This document shows positions 44,929 to 54,000 of a stretch of DNA of 64,000 nucleotides, piece after piece. A program made the position numbers and the translations under genes. The notes beneath the pieces are model-generated. The model made no database searches, was not told the origin of the DNA, and saw only the letters and a list, made by a program, of their open reading frames with translations. Within the stretch, counting starts at the first letter, position 1. The number at the start of each line of letters is the position of its first letter. Source of the DNA: Chitinophaga arvensicola (lineage in GTDB: Bacteria > Bacteroidota > Bacteroidia > Chitinophagales > Chitinophagaceae); NCBI RefSeq assembly GCF_900110835.1, contig NZ_FOJG01000001.1, forward strand, positions 1,871,022 to 1,935,021. The letters are read 5' to 3'.

Positions 44929-47900
44929 TTAGAATGTGACATTAAGACCGGCTGTGATACGTCTTGGATTGGCATTTCCGATACCAACGCCGCCATAGGA
45001 GGTGGAGGTGCCAATAGAGGCGCCTTCAGGATCTGCCCCTACATAGTCTTTGTGCTTGATAACAAAAACATTGTCCATACTAACGAAAACGCCTGCACGC
45101 TGTGCGTGGATTTTTGTCAGTGTTTTTGGGGATAGATCATACCCTAACCGGATATTGCGCATGCGGATATGACTGGCATTGCCATATACCAGGGAAGAGC
45201 GGCTGTCGAATGCTCTCCAGGTATCCATTTTACTGCTGTATACATTCGGGTAATTGGCATTTTTATCACCGGGTTGCTGCCATATTTTTTGAGAAGACTG
45301 CCAGTTGACGTTGTTCCTGCCGAGGAAAGGTGCGGTAGGATCCTGGAAGTTATTGATGAGGCTCATTGCGGTATAGTTGCCTACCTGGAACCACATTTCA
45401 GCACTTACGGAAAATTGTTTATAAGTGAAGGTATTGGTAAACCCGCCAAAGAACTTCGGTGTAGCAGAACCAACGGACTGGTAGTTCCGGATATTGGCAA
45501 AATTGCCAATCCCTTCTACCACCTGCTTCTTGCCGGAGGCGTCAAAATTCTCAAACAACGGTGCGCCATTGTCGGGATTCACGCCTACGTAACGAACTGC
45601 TTTGATGGTATTCAGATCTTCTCCTTTGTAACGGTAATAAGCCCGGTTGTAATTGTCCAGCAGTGAATCGCCATAGAGTTTCTGAATGGTATTTTTATTA
45701 AAGCTTACATTCAGATTGGTGGTCCAGCTGAAATTGCGGGTCTCGATATTGCGGGTATTCAGCATCAGTTCCAGGCCTTTATTCAATACTTCTCCCACGT
45801 TCTGGTATTGCTGGAAGGAGCCTTGTGCGGAACCTACGAATACCTGTTGGAGCAGATTCTTACTCAGCTTGGAATATAGATCTGCAGAGAGTTCTACGCG
45901 CTTCCATAAACTAAGGTCAATTCCTGCGGTATTGTTGATGGTGGTTTCCCAGCTGATATCAGGATTTTCTAATTGTGTAATGGCGGAGCCGATATTGTTG
46001 ATATTATCATAAGTATAGTTGGGATTGGCCGCATACAGTGTCTGGTTCAGATAGCCATCACCCACATCCCTGCCGGATGTACCGTGCACCACTCTCAGCT
46101 TTAAAACATCTATTGCTTTTACATCTGCCAGGAAAGCTTCTTTATTGATCAGCCATCCACCACTGATGGCGTAGAAGGTACCATATCTTTTGTTGCGGCC
46201 AAAGTTGGTGAAGGCATCTGTCCGAACGGAAGCAGCGGCATAATATTTAGCCAGGTAGTTATAGTTTAACTCGCTGAATGCAGAGAAGCTGGCGCGCTCT
46301 GTGTAAGAGCCGGAAGGACGATAAGGTGTGCCGTAAGCGACATTGATCACACTACCGAAATTTTTGGCAGCACCCATATTTCTTTCTCCCGCCAGTACGT
46401 TGTACATGTCTATACTGTTGGCGTCGTTGGTACGTTTGGCCCATTCTGTTCCCGCCAGGAAATTCAGGTTATGTTTTCCGAATTGTTTCGACGCACTCAG
46501 GGTGTTGGTAGAAATAAAATTCACAAAACGGGTGTCGGCAATGGTCAGCGTACCATTTGGTATCGCAGCCGAGGAGGAGGAGAACAGGTAAGGATAACCA
46601 CCGTACTTTCCGGAGAAGCTGCGTGGATCGAGATAGGAATTTCTGTGCGTATTGATGTAATCTATGGTATTGGTAGTTTTAAGGCTTAACCAGGGGAGTA
46701 CGCGATAGCTGATCCAGGCGGTGCCGGTGAAATGCTGGTTATCTGTTACCGAGGTATTATCGTATTTTTTTTCGCCCAGGAAGTTTTGCGTCCAGGTATT
46801 ATAAGGCATGCCAAAATTATTGGATTGCTTTACGGGCATACTGTCGGCCATTGAGCCATCTGCATTGTAGGGCGTTACAAAGGGCTGTGTGGAATAGAGT
46901 GCTGGTAAGCCATTCCGGGAGATGGTTTTATCAATAATAGCACTGGTATTCAATCCGGCACTGACCTTTTTTGAAAAATTCTGTACCAGGTTGAAACGAA
47001 AATTGCGACGATCGAACGTATTTCCAACATTGATACCTTTTTCTTTGTACCAGTCTACGCCTGCATATATCATCGTTTTTTCGCTGCCGCTGTTGATACC
47101 GAGACTTATATCCGAGAAATTGCCGTCGTCGAACAAAGCTTTTTCCCAGTCGTAATTTTTGTTTTTATCATCGTCTGTATATATTCTTCTTTTCTGGATG
47201 AAATCTGCTGCAGTAGGGAACTGTTGCTGGAGCGACGGCGTTTCCTGCCATCTTTGCTGCATCACTTTATCCATCAGGGAGGTTACTTCGGTGGTGTTCA
47301 TCATATGGATAGCGCGGTTCTGTTTAATAGCACCGTAGCGGGTATCCAGTGTTATATGCACACCACTGTTGCTGGCCGCTCTTTTGGTGGTCACTACAAT
47401 GACACCCTGTGCGGCACGGGAACCATAGATGGCGGTGGAGGCAGCATCTTTCAGGATGGTAATGCTTTCCACATCAGCCGGACTTACCACATCCTGTAAA
47501 TTCTGGGAGTTAGAGATCACACCATCTACTACGATCAACGGACCAAAATAAGCGCTGGTACCGGATGGCAGAGAAGACTCGCCGCGTAATAATACCTGTC
47601 CCTTTGCACCCGCATCAGCAGTGGGTTCCACGATATACATTCCTGTGGTTTTGGCTTTTAACATAGACAGGATATTGGCGGAGGAAACGGAGCTACGGAG
47701 TTGATCGCCGGAAATTTTCTGTACGGCGCCGGTTAGTTCTGCGGCCTGTTTGTTGGTGTATCCCATCACTACTACGCCACCAAGACTGGTAGCATCTTCT
47801 TCCATCGCAATATGTGGTTCTTTGCCGGATACTATCTGTGTTTGCTGACGGTAACCAATACTGCTGATCAGCAACGGATGGCCTTCTTCGGCTGCTACGA

Positions 47901-48378
47901 TGAAAATACCGTTGGCATCTGTTACGCCGCCTTTGCCTGTAATAATATCGCGGATAGTAGTACCGGGCAATGGTTGTCCTTTGCGGTCGGTAACTCTTCC
48001 CCGGATAACTGGTATGGGTTGACTTACTCCCATTGGGTTATAAGGCTTAATCACACCAATCATATTGCCACTGATCCTGAATTGCAGCCCAGAGGCTGAT
48101 TCCAGATCTGCCAGTACTTCCCGTATACTACGGGCGCGGGAGGAAAGGGTAATATGTTTCACCGGTAAAGTACCGGTAGCATAAAAGAATTTTACCTGGT
48201 AGGTGTTTTCTATTTTTTTGAAAGCGCCGGGGATGGTCATATCGGAAAGTGCAATTACTTTCTTTTGCTGCCCGTACGATTGTACAGCGGTCATCAGCAT
48301 TAAGAACACCAAAAGTGGGAACTGCCATTTTACTGCAGTGCTTAACGGCGCACGCAAGCGCGCATAATTAAAAGTCAT
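44929..48378 (-). CDS. SusC/RagA TonB-linked outer-membrane transporter with STN domain
   Basis: The 1149-residue protein has a signal peptide ending SYGQ, an STN signalling domain (about 38-112), a carboxypeptidase-D-like domain (about 118-200, IRGRVTDRKGQPLPGTTI), then a plug with ADVESITILKDAASTAIYGSRAA near 305 and a large beta-barrel ending in Phe (AGLNVTF). It imports large solutes through the outer membrane with TonB energy. The STN domain allows signalling to the FecR-type anti-sigma factor encoded upstream, so the operon is probably induced by its own substrate (inference). Confidence 0.95.
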   Translation of the reverse strand: MTFNYARLRAPLSTAVKWQFPLLVFLMLMTAVQSYGQQKKVIALSDMTIPGAFKKIENTYQVKFFYATGTLPVKHITLSSRARSIREVLADLESASGLQFRISGNMIGVIKPYNPMGVSQPIPVIRGRVTDRKGQPLPGTTIRDIITGKGGVTDANGIFIVAAEEGHPLLISSIGYRQQTQIVSGKEPHIAMEEDATSLGGVVVMGYTNKQAAELTGAVQKISGDQLRSSVSSANILSMLKAKTTGMYIVEPTADAGAKGQVLLRGESSLPSGTSAYFGPLIVVDGVISNSQNLQDVVSPADVESITILKDAASTAIYGSRAAQGVIVVTTKRAASNSGVHITLDTRYGAIKQNRAIHMMNTTEVTSLMDKVMQQRWQETPSLQQQFPTAADFIQKRRIYTDDDKNKNYDWEKALFDDGNFSDISLGINSGSEKTMIYAGVDWYKEKGINVGNTFDRRNFRFNLVQNFSKKVSAGLNTSAIIDKTISRNGLPALYSTQPFVTPYNADGSMADSMPVKQSNNFGMPYNTWTQNFLGEKKYDNTSVTDNQHFTGTAWISYRVLPWLSLKTTNTIDYINTHRNSYLDPRSFSGKYGGYPYLFSSSSAAIPNGTLTIADTRFVNFISTNTLSASKQFGKHNLNFLAGTEWAKRTNDANSIDMYNVLAGERNMGAAKNFGSVINVAYGTPYRPSGSYTERASFSAFSELNYNYLAKYYAAASVRTDAFTNFGRNKRYGTFYAISGGWLINKEAFLADVKAIDVLKLRVVHGTSGRDVGDGYLNQTLYAANPNYTYDNINNIGSAITQLENPDISWETTINNTAGIDLSLWKRVELSADLYSKLSKNLLQQVFVGSAQGSFQQYQNVGEVLNKGLELMLNTRNIETRNFSWTTNLNVSFNKNTIQKLYGDSLLDNYNRAYYRYKGEDLNTIKAVRYVGVNPDNGAPLFENFDASGKKQVVEGIGNFANIRNYQSVGSATPKFFGGFTNTFTYKQFSVSAEMWFQVGNYTAMSLINNFQDPTAPFLGRNNVNWQSSQKIWQQPGDKNANYPNVYSSKMDTWRAFDSRSSLVYGNASHIRMRNIRLGYDLSPKTLTKIHAQRAGVFVSMDNVFVIKHKDYVGADPEGASIGTSTSYGGVGIGNANPRRITAGLNVTF

Positions 48379-48479
48379 GCATCAGAATTTAAAATGTAAT
48401 GGTTGATGTGGTCACTACAGGCGCCGGCAGCCTGCATATGATCCCGATTTCAGCGATTTTGGTGGAAACGCTTTTATTG

Positions 48480-49499
48480 TTAAAATTGAATCAGCACTTT
48501 GTCCGGTTGTATTTGAAAATTACATCCGGCTGTAAAACAAAAGATGTTCAAAACTTTCTCTAATTTATCGTTGTCGAAGGCTCCTGAGAACCGTTTGGCA
48601 TGCATCATATTTCCTTTAAACTCAAACTGGATACCGTACCAGCTTTCCAGTTGCCGTATCACTTCGAAGGCAGTGGCATTATTGAATACCAGCTTGCCTG
48701 ATTGCCAGGTGCGTAGGGCAACGGTATCAAACGGTAGCCTGCTCATACTCCGGGTGGTTTCATTCCAGAGAGCCTGCTCTCCGGGAGCTAGTGTAACACC
48801 TTCTTTTGTACTCATTTTTTCTGTCACCTTTACTTTTCCGCTGAGCAGCGAAACGGTAGCCTGTGGCTCAAAAGGAGAAGATTTTATGAGAAAGGAGGTA
48901 CCCAGTACCGTTGTTTGAATTTTTTTGCTGGTCACCGTGAATGGATCATCCGGAAAACTTTTTACATCAAACAGGGCGGCGCCTTTTATCAGTTCCACGT
49001 GCCGGTGTTTGTTGCTATAATCGGAAGGAATCCTTACAGTTGTGTTGGCATTCAGGATCACAGAAGATCCATCCGGCAAGGTGAGCAGTTTACGTTGTCC
49101 CCATTCACTGGAATATACCAGGAAGGTATTGGGCTCACCGGCCGGGTTACCTGTTTTTTCTTTAGGCCATAGCAGGGAGATGCCGGCGGCCAGTACCAGT
49201 ATGGCAGCGGCCGCGCGCCAGGTAATCTGCCGCCAGTTGATACGGCGTATGATGACAGGTTGCTGTCTTTTGATGGACTTTTGCAGCCTGGCTAATTGTG
49301 TCGCCTTATCTTTTTCAGCTTCACTGTTATTGATGTTATAATACAATGCCACTGCTGCTGCCACCGTATCCGTTATTTCCGGATGCTGATGCACATACGT
49401 TTCCCACTTTGCAATAGCCGCTTCATTGTTGCGTCGGATATATTGCAGAAAGGTATCGTCGAGTAACAAGTCTAATTCAGTCAGGTCCTTTGGCAGCAT
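48480..49499 (-). CDS. FecR-family anti-sigma factor / signal transducer
   Basis: The 339-residue protein has a cytoplasmic N-terminus (about 1-80), one transmembrane helix (TWRAAAAILVLAAGISLLWP, near 85-105), a periplasmic FecR domain (RKLLTLPDGSSVILNANTTV) and a C-terminal DUF4974 domain (LVFNNATAFEVIRQLESWYG to IQF). It receives the STN signal from SusC and controls the sigma factor. The ATG at 49499 (MLPKDLTELDL) is used; the frame is open further to a TTG at 49529, which would add ten untypical residues. Confidence 0.9.
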   Translation of the reverse strand: MLPKDLTELDLLLDDTFLQYIRRNNEAAIAKWETYVHQHPEITDTVAAAVALYYNINNSEAEKDKATQLARLQKSIKRQQPVIIRRINWRQITWRAAAAILVLAAGISLLWPKEKTGNPAGEPNTFLVYSSEWGQRKLLTLPDGSSVILNANTTVRIPSDYSNKHRHVELIKGAALFDVKSFPDDPFTVTSKKIQTTVLGTSFLIKSSPFEPQATVSLLSGKVKVTEKMSTKEGVTLAPGEQALWNETTRSMSRLPFDTVALRTWQSGKLVFNNATAFEVIRQLESWYGIQFEFKGNMMHAKRFSGAFDNDKLEKVLNIFCFTAGCNFQIQPDKVLIQF

Positions 49500-49625
49500 T
49501 CCCCATCCATTTTTAAAGTAGAGCGACAATCGGTTTCCTTTTACCAGGTATGGACCGGTAAAAATTCAGATTTTGATAATTTTTATTTTAAAGTGGCTTT
49601 ATTGAAAATAATCTAACAGGGAGTT

Positions 49626-50234
49626 CTATAGGGGAAGTAACAGCAGTAGTGTTCTCAGATGCAGTTTGCCTGATTTAAGATCCTGTTCCAGTGATTGTTT
49701 GAGCGATTTCAGCGCTTCATACAAGTGATTATAGACCGTGCGGTGTGTGAGCCCGGTGAGGTCTGTTATTTCGTCGTAGCTCCGTCCTTCATAGAAGCGG
49801 AGGTTAATTAATTCCTTTTGTCTCGGACTGAGTAAAGATATGGCTTCCTGGATACGTCCGATGGCTTCCTTGCTTTGTTGTTGCTGTACCAGCAGTTGCT
49901 CCACAGAGGGGATGCTGTCGCCGTTTTCGGCGTCCATCCAGACCGACAGCAGGCCATTGTTCTTTTTTTCCTGCTGTAGATGTAGTAACAGTCTGCGTTT
50001 GAAAGAGGTGATGAGGTAACTGCGTACATTGCTTACCTCATCCAGGCCTTCTTTTTTCTCCCAGAGATAAAGAAACACCTGTTGGATACAGTCCTTCACC
50101 GTTTCGCTTCTCGCGCATATTTTAAGGCCCAGGAAAAGGAGCAGGTGATAATATTGCTCATACAAGGTATATAGCGCCTGTTCCTCTCCTTGCCGAAACC
50201 TGTTCCACAGGTCTGTATCCTTATTTTCGATCAT
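49626..50234 (-). CDS. ECF-type RNA polymerase sigma factor (Bacteroidota expansion family)
   Basis: The 202-residue sigma factor has region 2 (ALYTLYEQYYHLLLFLGLKI, VKDCIQQVFLYLWEKK) and region 4 with a helix-turn-helix (LSPRQKELINLRFYEGRSYDEI, LTGLTHRTVYNHLYEALKSL). It probably reads promoters of the SusC/SusD operon under FecR control. Unusually, it lies only 32 bp downstream of mqnD on the same strand with no promoter evident between, so it may be partly read from the menaquinone genes. The C-terminus is Leu-rich (LRTLLLLLPL). Confidence 0.92.
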   Translation of the reverse strand: MIENKDTDLWNRFRQGEEQALYTLYEQYYHLLLFLGLKICARSETVKDCIQQVFLYLWEKKEGLDEVSNVRSYLITSFKRRLLLHLQQEKKNNGLLSVWMDAENGDSIPSVEQLLVQQQQSKEAIGRIQEAISLLSPRQKELINLRFYEGRSYDEITDLTGLTHRTVYNHLYEALKSLKQSLEQDLKSGKLHLRTLLLLLPL

Positions 50235-50266
50235 ACCGCAACAAAAGAACGAAAAAATCGGCTGCT

Positions 50267-51064
50267 TTAGGAGCGGATTTTTTCGGCCGCTTCCATGAGC
50301 GCAGCCACGGCGGCTTTCCCTTCATTGCCGAGATCAAGACTGAAATCGTTTACATACAGATCAATATGCTGGCGCATCACCGATTCATCCATTTCCTGTG
50401 CATGTGACTTCACATACTCAGATAGCTGTGGATAACTGGTGTAGCTGTTCTGCAAACTCTGATGAATGAGTGAATCCAGTTGGGCACGGCTGGCTTCCGG
50501 CACATCTTTACGTATAAAAATGCCGCCCAGCGGAATCGGGTTGCCAGTGGTTTGTTCCCAGTATTCGCCCATATCCATCAGTTTTACCAGGCCTTTCAGC
50601 TGATAGGTAAACCTGTTTTCATGAATGATCACACCCGCGTCTACATCACCATTCAGTACCGCATTTTCAATTTCTGAAAACAGCATTACTTTTTTGTTGG
50701 TGGCTTCGGGGAATGCGATGGAGAAAAGCAGGTTGGCAGTAGTATTTTCTCCGGGAATGGCGATGGTCAGATTTTTAATTTCTTCCCGGGGGATGTCTTT
50801 CTTCGCGATCAGTAAAGGGCCGCAACCTCTGCCCAGGGCGCTTCCGCTATTGAGCAGTTCGTATTGGTCTTTCACTTTCAGGTATACGGCAAAGCTGAGC
50901 TTTGTAACGGCCAGTTTGCCCTGCAATGCCCAGTTGTTGAGCGTTTCCACATCTTCCAGGTGTGTATCAAAGGTAAATTCCTTTGTGTCTATTTTGTTGT
51001 TTACCAGTGCATCAAAAATGAAGGTATCATTCGGGCAAGGTGAAAAACCTAAAGATAAATGCAT
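50267..51064 (-). CDS. mqnD: 1,4-dihydroxy-6-naphthoate synthase MqnD
   Basis: The 265-residue enzyme of the futalosine route converts cyclic dehypoxanthine futalosine to 1,4-dihydroxy-6-naphthoate for menaquinone. The N-terminus LGFSPCPNDTFIFDALV is the family signature; LAVTKLSFAVYLKVKDQYELLNSGSALGRG near 50-80 and VDAGVIIHENRFTYQ near 140 are also conserved. The fold is that of a periplasmic-binding-like protein. It lies 27 bp after mqnB, the previous enzyme group of the pathway. Confidence 0.94.
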   Translation of the reverse strand: MHLSLGFSPCPNDTFIFDALVNNKIDTKEFTFDTHLEDVETLNNWALQGKLAVTKLSFAVYLKVKDQYELLNSGSALGRGCGPLLIAKKDIPREEIKNLTIAIPGENTTANLLFSIAFPEATNKKVMLFSEIENAVLNGDVDAGVIIHENRFTYQLKGLVKLMDMGEYWEQTTGNPIPLGGIFIRKDVPEASRAQLDSLIHQSLQNSYTSYPQLSEYVKSHAQEMDESVMRQHIDLYVNDFSLDLGNEGKAAVAALMEAAEKIRS

Positions 51065-51091
51065 ATACTATCCTTATTTTATTGTCTGTTG

Positions 51092-51760
51092 TTAAATTCC
51101 TGCCAGTGTTTCCACGGTTTTTATCAGTGTTTCGTTGAGTGTTTTTACAGCCAATGGAATCTTCCATTTACTTTTATCCCTGATTTCCACATAGTTAGAA
51201 ATGCTACGCAGCTGAATGAAAGGAATTTCTTCCAGCAGGCAGGCGTAATGGAAAGCGGCGCCCTCCATGCTTTCCACATCTGGGGCGTATTTGCTCACCA
51301 GTTTCTGTATGGTGGGTTCGCTGCCGCTAACCAGGTTCACCGTAATCCCGGTAGCGGTTGGCAGGGGCGGTACTTCCGGTAACCCGGCAAAGGTATTATC
51401 CAGGAAGGTGCCGGTAAATGGCGCCTGTGAGGGCTGCCAGAGACCTATATCAAATAAATCTTTAAACTGATCATTATCCTCAGCTCCCAGATCGGCCAGG
51501 GACTCACGTTTCACCAGTACTACCTGCCCCAGTTCCCAATCGTGCCGGAAGGCGCCACCAATACCGGCCTGTATGGCGATATCGGGTTTATTCACCACCA
51601 GGTGCCTGCCCAGGCTGAAAGCCGTGTGCATCATGCCGATACCGGCAATAAGTACATCTATCTGGCAATGGGCGGCTTTCAGGGCCGGAATATGCTGGTC
51701 GAGATACTGTAAGAATGGCTGTATTTCCAGTGTGGTAGCCGCAGTCACCAATATTTTCAT
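51092..51760 (-). CDS. mqnB: Futalosine hydrolase MqnB
   Basis: The 222-residue nucleosidase releases hypoxanthine from futalosine in menaquinone synthesis. It belongs to the purine-nucleoside-phosphorylase fold, with GIGMMHTAFSLGRHL near 50, IQAGIGGAF near 72 and VESMEGAAFHYACL near 170, where the Glu contacts the ribose. The ATG at 51760 (MKILVTAATTLEI) is used; the frame stays open to a TTG at 51778 but that would fall on the -7 promoter box. Confidence 0.92.
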   Translation of the reverse strand: MKILVTAATTLEIQPFLQYLDQHIPALKAAHCQIDVLIAGIGMMHTAFSLGRHLVVNKPDIAIQAGIGGAFRHDWELGQVVLVKRESLADLGAEDNDQFKDLFDIGLWQPSQAPFTGTFLDNTFAGLPEVPPLPTATGITVNLVSGSEPTIQKLVSKYAPDVESMEGAAFHYACLLEEIPFIQLRSISNYVEIRDKSKWKIPLAVKTLNETLIKTVETLAGI

Positions 51761-51775
51761 AGGGTAAAAATACGG

Positions 51776-51804
51776 CAAAAATGATTGTTCCCCGTGTAAA
51801 ACAA
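51776..51804 (-). promoter_or_regulatory. Possible mqnB-mqnD promoter
   Basis: On the minus strand TTG (51804-51802) is followed after 18 bp by CATTTTTG (51783-51776), one base from TAnnTTTG. The ATG at 51760 lies 15 bp downstream. Confidence 0.38.
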
Positions 51805-51824
51805 TTGACAGGAATTAGGATAAA

Positions 51825-51856
51825 TTGGCACTACTCACTTAATAGTGGTATTTTTG
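51825..51856 (+). promoter_or_regulatory. Promoter of the tetrahydropterin synthase homologue
   Basis: TTG at 51825-51827 and TATTTTTG at 51849-51856 with a 21-bp spacer fit the Bacteroidota consensus. It supports the ATG at 51875 as the true start, because an upstream in-frame GTG at 51845 overlaps this element. Confidence 0.62.
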
Positions 51857-51874
51857 CAAAAATTTTTTGCAATA

Positions 51875-52288
51875 ATGATTTATTTAACGCGAGTAGAAAA
51901 CTTCAATGCAGCGCATAAGTTATCTAACCCGGGCTGGAGCAAAGAAAAGAACGAGGAAGTTTTTGGTAAATGCGCCAACGAAAACTGGCATGGTCATAAT
52001 TACGAACTGCATGTCACTATAAAAGGTAATCCTGATCCGGAAACGGGTTTTGTATTTAATGCCAAGACTTTAGGTGTAATTATCCGGGATGCTGTCATAG
52101 AAAAAATTGATCACCGTAACCTGAATATGGATGTTGATTTCATGAAGGATAAATTCACTTCCGCTGAAAATCTGTCTATTGCTATCTGGGATCAGCTGGC
52201 TAAACACCTGCCGGCAGAAGTACAGTTGCATTGTATCAAGTTATATGAAACCCCACGCATATACGTAGAGTATTACGGAGGAAAATAG
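51875..52288 (+). CDS. 6-pyruvoyl-tetrahydropterin synthase / QueD family protein
   Basis: The 137-residue protein of the PTPS/QueD family has the zinc-binding His in NAAHKL near 13 and the HGHNY pair near 40, plus a Cys at the position of the catalytic Cys (FGKCANENWHGHNYEL). Members act on dihydroneopterin triphosphate in tetrahydropterin or queuosine synthesis. As it is followed after 52 bp by folE, which makes that substrate, the two probably form one pathway. Whether the product is 6-carboxytetrahydropterin or 6-pyruvoyl-tetrahydropterin is open. Confidence 0.88.
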   Translation: MIYLTRVENFNAAHKLSNPGWSKEKNEEVFGKCANENWHGHNYELHVTIKGNPDPETGFVFNAKTLGVIIRDAVIEKIDHRNLNMDVDFMKDKFTSAENLSIAIWDQLAKHLPAEVQLHCIKLYETPRIYVEYYGGK

Positions 52289-52340
52289 TGAAGAGAGAGA
52301 CGTGTAGGTCTGCCTTTGAAATTGTTTAAATCATATAAGA

Positions 52341-52928
52341 ATGGCGTATAATAAGATTGAAAGTTACGATGATAAGATCACGTCCGGTCTTGTAGAAAAC
52401 TATAAAGAATGCCTTCATCTTCTCGGGGAAGATCCGGAAAGGGAAGGGTTGCAGAAAACCCCGGAGCGGGTAGCGAAAGCTATGCAGTTCCTTACGCAGG
52501 GTTATCAGCAGGACGCAAAAGAAATACTGGAAGGCGCAAAGTTTACAGAGGCATACAGCGAAATGGTGATCGTGAAAGATATAGAACTGTACTCCATGTG
52601 TGAGCATCATATGCTTCCCTTCTTCGGAAAGGCTCATGTTGCTTATATTCCAAACGGGTATATCACCGGTTTGAGCAAAATAGCCAGGGTAGTGGATGTA
52701 TTTGCCCGCCGTTTACAGGTGCAGGAACGCTTAACGCATCAGATCCTGGACGCTATACAGGAAACCCTGCAACCACAGGGAGTAGCAGTAGTTATCGAAG
52801 CACAGCACCTGTGTATGATGATGCGCGGCGTACAGAAACAGAATTCGCTGACCACCACCTCCGCTTTCAGCGGACAGTTTGAACATGGTACCACCCGGGC
52901 CGAATTCATGAAACTGATTGCCAAATAA
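52341..52928 (+). CDS. folE: GTP cyclohydrolase I FolE
   Basis: The 195-residue enzyme converts GTP to dihydroneopterin triphosphate, the entry to folate and other pterins. Zinc ligands are seen in [20 protein letters not shown] near 85 (Cys and His) and [12 protein letters not shown] near 157 (Cys). [17 protein letters not shown] is also conserved. Length is normal. It follows the PTPS-like gene and ends before a long hairpin with a T-run. Confidence 0.96.
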   Translation: MAYNKIESYDDKITSGLVENYKECLHLLGEDPEREGLQKTPERVAKAMQFLTQGYQQDAKEILEGAKFTEAYSEMVIVKDIELYSMCEHHMLPFFGKAHVAYIPNGYITGLSKIARVVDVFARRLQVQERLTHQILDAIQETLQPQGVAVVIEAQHLCMMMRGVQKQNSLTTTSAFSGQFEHGTTRAEFMKLIAK

Positions 52929-52943
52929 AAATACTTTCATTAC

Positions 52944-53020
52944 AATTACGGATTTATAGGTAGATGCCGACGGTAGATTTTTACATGTACCCTCTACCTG
53001 TAAATCCGTAATTCTTTTTT
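52944..53020 (+). terminator. Long inverted repeat with T-run after folE
   Basis: Arms 52944-52964 and 52993-53013 are complementary over 21 bp with one mismatch, enclosing 28 nt, and are followed by CTTTTTT. It can act as a terminator for folE and is longer than the other terminators of the window. Confidence 0.65.
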
Positions 53021-53027
53021 ATATTTG
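53020..53027 (+). promoter_or_regulatory. Putative -7 box of fabD promoter
   Basis: TATATTTG matches TAnnTTTG exactly, 23 bp before the fabD ATG and directly after the hairpin above. No clear TTG is seen upstream (CTG at 52998-53000). Confidence 0.42.
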
Positions 53028-53050
53028 AAAAAATATTAATTTATATCCAC

Positions 53051-53941
53051 ATGAAGCATGCTTACGTATTTCCCGGACAAGGTTCCCAGTTTCCGGGTAT
53101 GGGCAAAAATCTGTACGACACCAACGCAAAAGCAAAAGAACTTTTTGAGCAAGCCAATGAAATTTTAGGTTTCCGTATCTCTGATATCATGTTCAATGGT
53201 ACAGAAGAAGACCTGAAGCAAACCAAGGTGACACAGCCGGCGGTATTCCTGCATGCAGTGATCGCTTTCCTGTGTACAGAACATTCACAACCGGAAATGG
53301 TGGCTGGCCACTCCCTCGGTGAATTTTCCGCCCTGGTAGCCAACGGTGTATTATCCTTCGAATCAGCCCTGAAACTGGTTGCTATCCGCGCAAATGCCAT
53401 GCAGAAAGCCTGTGAGCTGCAACCATCTACCATGGCTGCCGTACTGGCCCTTGATGATGCAAAGGTGGAAGAAATATGCGCTGCTGTTACTGCCGAAACC
53501 GGCGAGGTAGTAGTACCTGCTAACTACAATTGCCCTGGCCAGCTCGTGATTTCCGGTACCCTCAAAGGTGTGGAAGTGGCCTGCGAAAGAATGAAAGCTG
53601 CAGGTGCCAAAAGAGCCCTGATCCTCCCGGTAGGTGGCGCGTTTCACTCTCCTTTAATGGCTCCTGCCAAAGAAGAATTACAGGCAGCTATCAACGACGC
53701 TGTTTTCAATACTCCTTCCTGCCCTGTATACCAGAACGTGGTAGCAGTAGCGGTAACAGATCCTGCACAGATCAAACAAAACCTGATCGATCAGTTAACC
53801 GGCGCGGTAAGATGGACACAGTCCGTACAGGCCATGGTTGCCGACGGTGGACATGAATTCACCGAAGTAGGCCCCGGTAAAGTTTTACAGGGACTCGTTC
53901 AGAAGATTAATAAAGAAACCGTGGTGAATGGTATCAACTAA
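53051..53941 (+). CDS. fabD: Malonyl-CoA:ACP transacylase FabD
   Basis: The 296-residue enzyme loads malonyl groups onto acyl carrier protein for fatty acid synthesis. The N-terminus YVFPGQGSQFPGMGKNLYD is typical; the nucleophile Ser is in VAGHSLGEFSALV near 87 and the His in GGAFHSPLMAPAKEEL near 197. Length is normal. It stands alone with its own -7 box and a bidirectional terminator; other fab genes are elsewhere (fabH at 61930). Confidence 0.96.
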   Translation: MKHAYVFPGQGSQFPGMGKNLYDTNAKAKELFEQANEILGFRISDIMFNGTEEDLKQTKVTQPAVFLHAVIAFLCTEHSQPEMVAGHSLGEFSALVANGVLSFESALKLVAIRANAMQKACELQPSTMAAVLALDDAKVEEICAAVTAETGEVVVPANYNCPGQLVISGTLKGVEVACERMKAAGAKRALILPVGGAFHSPLMAPAKEELQAAINDAVFNTPSCPVYQNVVAVAVTDPAQIKQNLIDQLTGAVRWTQSVQAMVADGGHEFTEVGPGKVLQGLVQKINKETVVNGIN

Positions 53942-53958
53942 CTGATCCCATCAGCCTA

Positions 53959-54000
53959 TAAACAACAAAGCAGCGGAGTAATTCGCTGCTTTATTGTTTA
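53959..54000. terminator. Bidirectional terminator after fabD
   Basis: Stem of 17 bp with one mismatch (53959-53975 with 53984-54000), 8-nt loop, core GCAGCG/CGCTGC flanked by A- and T-rich parts. The right arm includes the stop codon of the convergent acetyltransferase gene. Confidence 0.82.

Noticed and set aside
49500..49529. Longer FecR start
   Set aside because: The start codon would be TTG and adds ten residues unlike the family; the ATG at 49499 is better.
42303..50234. Complete polysaccharide utilisation locus
   Set aside because: SusC/SusD are present but no glycoside hydrolase, lyase, sulfatase or esterase adjoins them; the GH123-like gene is 27 kb away.
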